A DNA stretch of 64,000 bases, taken from contig NC_049562.1 in assembly GCF_013368755.1 (NCBI RefSeq), positions 3,472,001 to 3,536,000 of the forward strand, written 5' to 3'. The position numbers and the translations under genes were made by a program. This DNA comes from Talaromyces rugulosus (taxonomy: Eukaryota > Ascomycota > Eurotiomycetes > Eurotiales > Trichocomaceae). The notes beneath the pieces are model-generated. The model saw nothing but the letters and a program-made list of their open reading frames with translations. It did not search any database and was not told where the DNA came from. This document shows, in pieces, positions 55,850-64,000 of this stretch (its first letter is position 1; each line of letters begins with the position of its first letter).

Positions 55850-56748
55850 GTCTGCTCAAGTTCACTTTTATCTCACTTTCTTCAAAGTAATATATTTCCC
55901 CGCCCGCCTCTTTGGGCCGTCGGGCTGTTTGTTGCAAAGCAGTGGCTTGAGGCCCTTGTTTCGGAAGTGAAGAGGCACTATCCAGCAAGTGATATAGAAG
56001 ATGGGAGGGTTTCCCTCAAGAGACCTATCTATCTCCAGTCGCAAGTAAATCGTTTCCCGGGTGCGTGATGTTGGCGGTATACGAGAGCTTGCTCTTATCG
56101 ATTCGACCGACGTTGTGATAAGGACGAGCCGGCGTTTGGGGTCAAAAAGGTGCGGGACAGCGGACACTTCCGGGGCCCTTGGCAGCAGCGTTCAGGCCTC
56201 TTGGCTTGTGGGGAAGTACGAAAAAAAAAAAGAGAAAATACTGGCAGGCGGACTAATGACAGAGTTTTTTTCGGCAGGGAGAGAGATGTATGAAGAAAGA
56301 AGAAGACGGAAAGTGGTAATGGCAAAAAGATCCGAGTTTCTAGTGATCTCGTGGTCTAGTTAATCGTCGCCGATTAGATACCGCCGCGGTGCGGGCGCCA
56401 TGTGACTCAGGTGTCACGTGATTTGCTGTTGTTGCACTGCTGTACAACGTGGAGGTCAATACTGACTGAAATACTCTGGTTGCAATATTGCTATGTGTAT
56501 CTGTCCATTCGTGTACGCTGTACAGATAGCAGGAACTCTGCTCAGCGCGATCAGTGATCAGCGGCTAAAGATCCAAACAATGCAAACACTAGGCACAAAA
56601 ATATTGAGCCCCAGTTGACGATCTGTTGATTTGTTTCTTATAATCTATCCTTGACGATGCCAATATTGGCATGACTGATTCTACACGGCTATGATAAACG
56701 AACGCTGAATGCCAATTCTGCAGAAAATAGCACCAGAGTGGCCGGAAT
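55850..56748. promoter_or_regulatory. Divergent promoter region of the Yippee-like and NNT1-like genes
   Basis: About 900 bp. It contains two ATGTGACT/TCACGTGA-type motifs near 56400-56421, including the E-box CACGTG at 56416-56421. No gene supported; the purine-rich stretch near 56220-56330 makes spurious frames. Confidence 0.45.
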
Positions 56749-57890
56749 ATGCCGCATTTGCGTCTACGACCTCTCCCCCGCAGGAGACCACCAGAAAACA
56801 ACAACCCATCCAGCACGCTTTCCGGAGTTAATTCCGAGGGGCCTGTTGAAGGGGAAGAAGAAGAATACGATGATTATGATGACGATGCCGAAGACATATT
56901 TTCTGCCTTTTTGCCTCATCTGCTGCCCGACGATGCCCCTCAGTTTCACGGCGATCCGGGCCAACTGCTACAGTACAGGTCTCCGCTATACGGAGACTTG
57001 ACGGTCATGGTCCCTCAGTATCCCGAGAAAAGCGGGAACTGGAATGGAAAGTCTAACCCCAAGGACGGCGATATAATAGTCAACGAGGTTGAAGAAGGCA
57101 GAAAGCTCTTTGCACATATGCTCTGGAGCTCGGCCATGGTGGTTGCCGAGAGGTTGGAAGATGCAGCGATAATTACGGCTGGAGAGAAGAAGCTCTCTAG
57201 AGATGATCTGGATCGTGCTAGCTGGAATGTGCAAGGGCACACTGTTTTGGAGCTCGGCGCTGGTTCGTTATTCTGAATTGACTTGACTGGATGATCCCTA
57301 AAAATTGTTAAAATCTAGGTGCCGGCTTACCTTCAATTATATCCGCTCTATCTTCTGCCTCGCATATCACTATTACCGACCATCCCTCCTCGCCTGCCTT
57401 TCTCGGGGCTATTGAGTATAATATCCGGGCGAACGTGCCCGCATGGCAACGAGAACGCATCGTGTCGACGCCGCACGAATGGGGCGCACTGGACAATCAA
57501 TTTGCACGCGACAACAAAGAGCGCTTCTCGAGGATCATAGCTGCCGACTGTCTCTGGATGATGGATCAGCACGCAAACCTAGCCAGGACTCTGCAGTGGT
57601 TCCTCCGGCCAGACAGCAACGATAACCGCGGAGGACGAGCCTGGGTTGTTGCGGGCCTGCACACGGGACGCGCCGTCGTCGCGCATTTCTTTAAGATTTC
57701 CGAGGCCTTTGGTCTTGAGGTTGAGAGTATATACGAGCACGACATAAATACTGCGAACGAGGATGAGCAGGGCGAGGGGCGGCGCGAGTGGGCTGTAGTG
57801 CGCGAGGACGAAGGGCCGGGGAATCGCCAACGATGGTGTGTTGTTGCGGTGTTGAAGCGGTCTCGCCTTGATGTCGGGTCGTCTCAATGA
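56749..57890 (+). CDS. nnt1: NNT1-like (nicotinamide N-methyltransferase-type) class I methyltransferase
   Basis: METTL21/NNT1-type S-adenosylmethionine methyltransferase. Exons 56749-57262 and 57319-57890 (361 residues). The N-terminal half has AEDIFSAFLPHLLPDD and YGDLTVMVPQYP, typical of fungal proteins labelled Nnt1, and LFAHMLWSSAMVVAERLE before motif I. Motif I is VLELGAGAGLPSI, formed across the intron (G|GT), followed by the DHPSSPAFLGAIEYNI motif and IIAADCLWMMDQHANLARTL with the Asp of the post-motif. Family members include protein-lysine methyltransferases (EFM7) as well as Nnt1, so the substrate is not certain. The start at 56749 is the first ATG of the frame; the following Arg/Pro stretch is poorly typical and the true start might be downstream. 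Confidence 0.82.
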
Positions 57891-59672
57891 CCAGGCGTAT
57901 ATTCAAATGTTACTATATGTGAATACAATCAACATGTACATACATTCTGAGATAGGTAGATCTATATATATATATCAGTTAACAACATTTAAAGTCCAAC
58001 ACTGTAGTAATCACTCAATTGACGACTTCTCTCTCTTTCATTGTGCTTACTTTGTCCCCACCTCAGTCCACAATCTAACCAAACACTCAACAAAAATTAG
58101 CCTTTTTTTTTTTTTTTTTTTTTGTAGTCATCACGAGTGGAACAAGGAAAATGACGAAATGACGTCAGGGCCCACTTGCGAATGCGGGTTACTAGCGCTG
58201 GTGCTACGGTATACATTGTTGGTTGGAAGTGGCTATAGTTTGGTTGGGTGCCAAGGTGATTTTATTATTCAAATGTTTATTATTATTATTGTGTTATTTT
58301 TGGTACTGGTGGGTGTTGGCTATGGGTTACGTATTCGTAAAAGCGTACAAATAATAATTAGCTGGTTAGCCGGGGACATGTAGATCCCAGCCCAAACAGC
58401 CGCGGTTTGACAATTTCTTTGTTACTATTACTTTTTTTTTGGATGACAATTAATTAAAAACTTTTTTTTAAAGTTGCGCACAAAAAAAGAAAGACCAAAA
58501 AAAAAAAAAAAAAAAAAAGTCAAGCCTCCTGATCATTGGATCAGCCACATTATGACGTCGACTGTTTCTCCGATGCCCGAATCTAGAACATCCTCACGCA
58601 TGTAACGCTCTAAAAAAGCCTGGTTGAGCAAGACACCGTCGATCTTTTGCCCGCAAGAGGCAAGTAAGACGAAACCCACCCCTGTCGGATGATGATAATC
58701 AATCAATTATAATTTACTACTCTGATAATTACTCCGGGGGAATAATAATATGAGAGTAAGCAATTATTTTTTCTGGGTATTGAGAGTAGTACTGCTAGTA
58801 GACACTGTATCTTAGATAAGGTGCGGTGCCTGTCGATCGTAATAAGTAAGTTCTCTCCTGGCTATGGAGTACGAAGATGTGAAATTATTATATATGGAGT
58901 AAATAATAATGTAGTAAATGTATGACCATGCAGCGCGGATCGCACGGATTAGTCGCTTATTGAAAGCATGCGACCGAGTACACTTGCAGTCATCATATAA
59001 AAAAAAGCCTGGTACTAGACGCGTTGCTTGGCCCCGGGACCATCGAGTAGTAGTTGAGTAAATGCCTCAGCAACTGCAACAGTTGATATGCTCGGGCCTT
59101 GAACAGCCCCTAATTGCCTGTTTAGTCACGTCAGCTGGCCGGGCAGGGATCAGATGAGCCACTGCTGCTGACTGTGAATTGACCATGTATCTATGTATAT
59201 CTATGAATCTATATGTATACATGTGTAAAAGTAATTAATTTTAAATAAAGAAATAAAGAAATAAATAATAATAAAAAACATTTATCTGTCGCAGTGATAA
59301 TAATAATGTCATAAAAGAAGAAATAATAGTAGGCGATTAGGGGGGGCCGCCAGCAGCGACTCACAGACAAGTCACAAGTCACGAGGCAGAGACGCACGCA
59401 ATCATGGCGCGGCGCCGTAATCGGCCTAGCGGGGCGGTATTAATATCCGCGGTAGCTGCATTGGGAATAGCGGAAAGGCTAAGACACGCAAATCATCGTT
59501 GCGCGTCGTGCCAAGCGGGCCCTCCCAGTGGGGCTGATACGGTCTGGCCGGGCCGGCAGCCACTCATGTACTTGTTCGCTGTACGGGGTATCTGGAAATA
59601 TTGGAAACATTGGAAACATTGGACATATTGGAAATATTGGAAATATACGAAAATATGTATAAATTATATTCA

Positions 59673-59706
<34 letters not shown>

Positions 59707-60180
59707 CATACATACACAGATATATATATAGATATTAAGCGTCTCATGGCGAGCTGACTTGATGGGCCCGGCCGAATCGGGCGGTTACATATCTCCAGCG
59801 ACTTAGCTTGGTGACCTAGTCGACAACTCGCGCGACTTATCGCCGGCGGGCCCACCAGCTGGCAATCGTCCTGTCTGTGTGTCTGCGTGCTTCTCTCTCA
59901 TTCGAAAGCCCATCCGCTTAGCCTCAGGTACCTGGGTCAGACGGAAATAGTAGCACCTTTTGCCCAGCCAGGGGGGCGCTCGCAACGTGCAAGTAGCACG
60001 GAGTAAGTACTATAGCATACTGAGCCTTATTAAGTGCTCGTCGCGGGCGATGATCTGCCTGACACCGGCTGCTAGTCGCCGTAGTATCGCTTCGTGCTTG
60101 CAGTTGCGACGTACTAATAGTACTATCTACAGAGGAGTCGTGAGAGGTGTTAGCGCCCCCCGCCTGAAGGCTTTCTTTCC
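57891..60180. other. Gene-free region with many simple repeats
   Basis: About 2.3 kb. It contains a run of 21 T at 58103-58123, 21 A at about 58498-58518, TA runs, and the 9-bp minisatellite at 59592-59645. Open frames are made by these repeats and have no recognisable content. Confidence 0.5.
59592..59645 (+). repeat. Minisatellite: six 9-bp units, consensus TTGGAAAYA
   Basis: Units start at 59592, 59601, 59610, 59619, 59628 and 59637; variation is limited to C/T at the first and eighth bases and one A-to-C. A (TA)n tract follows at 59673-59694. Confidence 0.88.
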
Positions 60181-60599
60181 GAGCACGAACAAGCACGCTA
60201 GCCCGTTCCCGGCCTAGCGCGCCAGCGCTGCCCTGTCCGCCTCCTTCCCGGCGTGCACCTGCCCTGCCCAGTGCTCTTGCCTGCCTGCCTTGGCCCTCCC
60301 CGCGAATTGCTCGCGCCTTCCCTTTAGCTTGAACCAGACTCAGGAAGCTTCCCACTTTCCCTTTTTTTTTTTTCCCCCATCGTTCTTTTTTTTCCCTCTA
60401 CTCGTCGCTTCTTCTCTTTCTTCCTCTTCGATTATCCTACATCTCTCTCGCTGTCCACGCCTCGCCTCGCCCTCGCTCGCCCGCTCTCGTCTCGCTGACC
60501 GTCGTCTCGTATCCTACCTCGCTACCAATTGCCGATTCCCGTCTGCCAATTGCTCGCCACCGCTGCCGCTCCCACGCCTGTATACTATATTCCAAATAT

Positions 60600-60638
<39 letters not shown>

Positions 60639-60747
60639 ATACACACGACAAAGGCCGAGAGACACCCCTCCCTGCTGTCCTGCCCTCAAGAGTCACACCG
60701 CGAGATTTCGTGTGAAGGGCTGTGACATTTGTAATCTCGGCTCAACA
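60181..60747 (+). promoter_or_regulatory. Pyrimidine-rich leader of the C2H2 gene with a (TA)n(CA)n tract
   Basis: A C/T-rich stretch from about 60230 to 60600 precedes the start at 60748. A compound microsatellite, (TA)n at 60602-60616 and (CA)n at 60617-60637, lies about 110 bp upstream of the ATG and may form Z-DNA or vary in length between strains. Confidence 0.55.
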
Positions 60748-62203
60748 ATGGCATCATTCAAGGTGCGTCGTCCGTCTCCTGCCCGCACCCCTCTGATTTC
60801 CCACACACAAAAAGATACAAAAAGAAAAAAAGAAAAAAAAGTTCAGTGACTCATCCAATCTACTGTCCACAGGAGACCTCAGTATCCCGGTCCACCGCCC
60901 CGGTGGGCATGCCCGTCCGGCAACCCCAGTCTAGAAACCACTCGCATTCGGTATCCCTGGGGGCCATCAACGCCAACCACCGCGTCACCCGCCGGAAGAG
61001 CGTCAGTCGCAAGGGAACAGAGGCTAGCTCCATTGGAGCCTCCTCCGGCTTCAGTTCCTACCTGTCTCGCGGCCTCCAAGCCGCCGCCAGCCCGGACAGT
61101 GCCGCTACCTCTCCCGCTCCCGCCGTCGTCCGCAAGACCTCGCCCAGCTCGATTGACGAGAACACGGCCGTCGATGGGACGGCCCCGGTTGAGAAACCTG
61201 TCACTACTAAGAACCGCAATCGACGAGCTAGCGAGGGTTCGCCCTTGATGCGCGCCGAAGGCAAACGCGTCTCAACTGAGCTACGTTGTGATCAATGTGG
61301 CAAGGGATATAAGCACAGCAGCTGCTTGACCAAGCATATGTGCGTATATCCCGTCTTCCCACCTGGCTTCTCCCGCATAGCGGGCCTCTCGTGTGCATGG
61401 CTGACCTTAGTTTCTTTGTCACGAATAGGTGGGAACATGATCCCGCATGGGCGGTAACCTCGAAGCTCCTAATCTCCAAGCACCAGCAGGTGCAGCTTCT
61501 TGAAGCCGCCACTGTTCTCGTGGCCATGAACCTGGATGGCCCGGAGAACGAGTCGGATAACTCATCCGCATCTCCAGATGCCTCGTCGGAACTGCACGAC
61601 GGCATCAGCTCGGCTGAGACGACACCACCGCCAGCCGATGATTACGACGACGTGGCCGAACTGGAAAAGCACCACCCTTCCGCATTTTCGCGCTCCTACC
61701 ACTCTGTCGCCTCCAGTTCATATGCCGACAGCGGCCCTCTTTCTCCTGCCTTTTCTTCTCATTTCCGGCAATCCAGCATTGATACGCGTCCTTCAACGGC
61801 GGAGACCATGGCTGGTCACGACGACGACGACACCGATGCCGCCGACCTGGCTGCTGCAATCCGGCTGTGCAACTTTGGCACTCCTCGATCCAGCGCACAA
61901 ACTATGCCCAACGATGTTCCGCCTGTTCCGCCGCTACCTGCCCGTTACCTGAGCCAGCAGGGAGCCGGGCCGTCGAAGAGTGTCAACGGCGGCAGCCTGG
62001 GTCTTGCCGGATCCAACCCGGCAGTATTTGGTTCCTTTACTCTGAACCCCTCACAATCCTACAAAGTCTCAGATGAGCGAGACGTGAAGATGGGTGACGC
62101 AGACCGCGAGTCTCGACACCGCCGCAACAACGACGTCGACTTTGGCAGCCGCCATGCGCACGACGACGACGACGATGGTGTTTTTGGTCTCATGGAAGAG
62201 TGA
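60748..62203 (+). CDS. Single C2H2 zinc-finger protein, putative transcription factor
   Basis: Exons 60748-60762 (MASFK only), 60873-61339, 61429-62203 (418 residues). One canonical finger with spacing C-x2-C-x12-H-x3-H: CDQCGKGYKHSSCLTKHMWEH. The second intron splits it, joining AT|G to form the Met between its two histidines. The N-terminal region is Ser/Arg-rich with basic clusters (RRKSVSRKG); the C-terminal half is Ser/Asp-rich with acidic patches (DDDDTDAAD, DDDDDGVFGLMEE) that could act as activation segments. The extension ...WEHDPAWAVTSKLLISKHQQVQLLEAA after the finger looks conserved. With one finger, DNA binding on its own would be weak, so dimerisation or RNA/protein binding is possible. 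Target unknown. Confidence 0.85.
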
Positions 62204-63611
62204 TTTTCTCTCTTTCTCTCTCCTACCGCCAGCTCGCTGGGAATGGCACATTTCCATTCCTTCGATCGGTCACGCTTCTTCTACGACATTGTACGAATTT
62301 CCACATATTTATTTCCTCTGTTCTGTTTCTTTCTTTCTTCCGACCTCATGTTTTGGCAACTGTAATGTCTGGAGGGCTGGGTACTAGACATGGAGTGGCT
62401 CCATGCTTCCCCTAATTCTCCTTTGGATAGCATTTCAGCGTGTATTATGAGTATACTACTATACGTTGCCCGCATCACTACGGTGCGGGCTGCATTTGAT
62501 TCGAGTGTGACCATACACACTCTTGTACCACAGGTGTTATTATTCAATGCATCTACATCTATCAGTCCACCTTTGCAGTAATCCCCCCCCCCTCTCTCTC
62601 TCTCTCGGTAAGATTTCCGTGGCTGCCCGGAATAGAGTTTCGATTATCCTTTTATGACGAGAACGTGTGGGGACGTTGGTCCAGGTCGGGCTGAGCCATT
62701 TCTTACTCGGATCTCGTGATCAACCTGAACAACTCACACAATAATGAATAATAATAATAATAATAATAATCGGCTCCACTCCGATTGCGGCATACTCCGA
62801 CAGCCCTTTTGTAGACCAGGGAAGAAGAGAGGAAAAAGAAAGTTGGGGCTATTCCCGTGCGGTTTACCGAGGTGTGGATTTCTAGTTTTCTCCATAGATA
62901 ATGGAATGACGTGGAATAATATGAAATAATAATAACCGTGTTCGAGAAGATTATAAAGTAGATAGTGCGGAATACTCAGCACTCCGTACGTAGTATGGTG
63001 TTTAAATTAATTTTATTAATTAATTTTAATTGCTTTTGCTTTGCTATCGATGCGGGGACAGTGGAAAGGAGACAGTGGGGTTTGTGACTTCTTTTTTTTT
63101 TTTTTTGGCCTCTTTTGGGTTTGTGGAGTATTGATCAATTGAAATAATATCAATCAATTGATCGGCATTTGGAATTATGCTTGAAGAATATTTACTCTTA
63201 GGGACTTTTAAAGGCATTGCAAACTATTACTGCGTATTTCAATAAAGTGACACATGTACCTAGCTAGGTAATCTGGCTAGGTTGTCAACCCCGCATTCAG
63301 GAGAAAGTGGAGGAGAAACTTAGCAACATAATAATTTCTCCGCGCCAAATCAGTATTTATTAATAATAGACAGAGAGAAGGAGTGCTTCCAGATCTTAGG
63401 GGTGGAGATGTGGGGATGACTTTTTACGTACTACGTACGTTTCGTTATGTATTACTACTATTCAAACACGGTATCTAATATTTAATTAATTGTACTGATT
63501 AGGGCTTTGAAAAGGAAATATTAAAACAAGTCTACAGAGTACAATCTCAAAACTGATAGAACCATTCTCTAGCTGCTCTCAACCGAGAAACCCTCCCTCC
63601 CTGAACCCATT
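62204..63611. other. 3' region and intergenic space, no gene seen
   Basis: About 1.4 kb between convergent genes. It contains C8 and (CT)n near 62584-62607, (AAT)n near 62742-62770, a palindromic TTAATTAATTTTAATTAA-like stretch near 63004-63030, a 16-T run near 63091-63106 and an inverted repeat TTGATCAATTGA...TCAATTGATCGG near 63130-63163. Confidence 0.45.
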
Positions 63612-64000
63612 TCAACTAGACGGCTCGCTTCTCTCTGTCCCTGCCTTTACCTCAGCTTCAGCCTCACCTGTTTCACGGTCCCTTCGTCGACCCCGACCCT
63701 TTCTAGGCCGATGGCGAGTGCGTCGCTTCTTGCCGGATTTCGCACCAAAGGGCAGTGTCGAAGTCTGATCGATATTCCAGTGACTATTCACGTCCTGGAA
63801 TCCGCCAAAAGGGGGGGAAGGTGTGTGTGACAACGACAGGGGCGTGAGTTTCCCCAGAGACGAAGATGCAGGTGGAGGTGCAGGCGCAGACGGAGTTGTC
63901 GCGTCGAGTTCAAAAGCGAAAATCATATCAGTGTCTTCGTTCTTTGTCGAGCCGTTGCTGCGGGCACTTGAGCTTGGTACCCCAGCAGAGGAGGAGGAGG
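63612..64000 (-). CDS. C-terminal part of an unknown protein (5' end off the right edge)
   Basis: A minus-strand frame stays open from the right edge to a stop at 63612 (about 128 residues). It is Ser/Pro/Ala-rich (PSAPAPPPASSSLGKLTP), then has DVNSHWNIDQTSTLPFGAKSG and a strongly basic segment (KKRRTRHRPRKGRGRRRDRE) that could serve as a nuclear-localisation or RNA-binding tail, ending in an acidic-basic mix. No known family recognised; the diagnostic part is probably upstream, beyond the window. Confidence 0.55.
   Translation of the reverse strand, partial: SSSSAGVPSSSARSNGSTKNEDTDMIFAFELDATTPSAPAPPPASSSLGKLTPLSLSHTPSPPFGGFQDVNSHWNIDQTSTLPFGAKSGKKRRTRHRPRKGRGRRRDRETGEAEAEVKAGTERSEPSS

Noticed and set aside
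57868..58383. 171-codon plus-strand frame after the NNT1-like gene
   Set aside because: Interrupted by a poly-T-derived Phe run and Ile-rich low complexity; no conserved motif.
59404..59757. 117-codon plus-strand frame at the minisatellite
   Set aside because: Its protein is mostly the translation of the 9-bp repeat and TA tract.

Overview
The window is nuclear DNA of a filamentous ascomycete, most likely a member of the Eurotiales (Aspergillus/Penicillium/Talaromyces type). The evidence is short (about 45-100 bp) GT-AG introns, compact divergent gene pairs with long pyrimidine-rich leaders, Ser/Pro-rich regulatory proteins, and single-copy fungal families (SNU13, EFG1, TPT1, SEA4, EFM4, PAS kinase). 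I assembled gene models by following conserved protein families across exons and checking that every junction keeps frame; spans below are coding spans.

Region 1 (1-4157) is a catabolic pair. A hydroxyquinol/catechol-type intradiol dioxygenase (minus strand, cut by the left edge) faces a ten-exon phenol 2-monooxygenase-type flavoprotein (plus) across an 850 bp intergenic region. Together they would hydroxylate a phenolic and open the resulting ring. An F-box-like hypothetical gene follows at 4365-5522.

Region 2 (6143-15651) is a housekeeping block dominated by RNA processing and nutrient signalling: tRNA 2'-phosphotransferase (minus) divergent from SNU13 (plus); SEA/GATOR2 subunit SEA4/Mio (minus) divergent from rRNA-processing factor EFG1 (plus); then a large F-box/LRR protein ending in a CaaX-like tetrapeptide.

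Region 3 (about 16.3-24.5 kb) is AT-rich accessory DNA. It holds a 479 bp non-autonomous transposon (MITE) with 24 bp terminal inverted repeats and TA target duplication, an intracellular-looking S8 subtilisin, two separate tandem duplications of about 130 bp, and a tyrosinase-like gene whose frame is broken at a run of six C.

Region 4 (24.5-42.1 kb) is ordinary gene space: PAS-domain kinase, TBC RabGAP (TBC1D5-like) divergent from an acidic WGEFE-motif protein, zinc alcohol dehydrogenase-like MDR protein, a three-KH RNA-binding protein, and a 952-residue Ser-rich protein.

Region 5 (42.1-50.1 kb) is AT-rich and nearly gene-free; its one recognisable locus is an F-box/ankyrin-repeat gene with two frameshifts and an in-frame stop. 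Region 6 (50.1-64 kb) is again gene space: an MSG5-like dual-specificity phosphatase with a C-terminal polyglutamine tract and a uORF overlapping its start codon, eEF1A methyltransferase EFM4, a Yippee-like protein, an NNT1-like methyltransferase, a single-finger C2H2 protein, and the 3' part of an unknown basic-tailed protein at the right edge.

I found no CRISPR array, rRNA or convincing tRNA, and no complete biosynthetic cluster. The most noteworthy material is the phenolic-degradation pair, the MITE and duplications around the protease/tyrosinase island, the decayed accessory genes, and the AUGA uORF overlap of the phosphatase.
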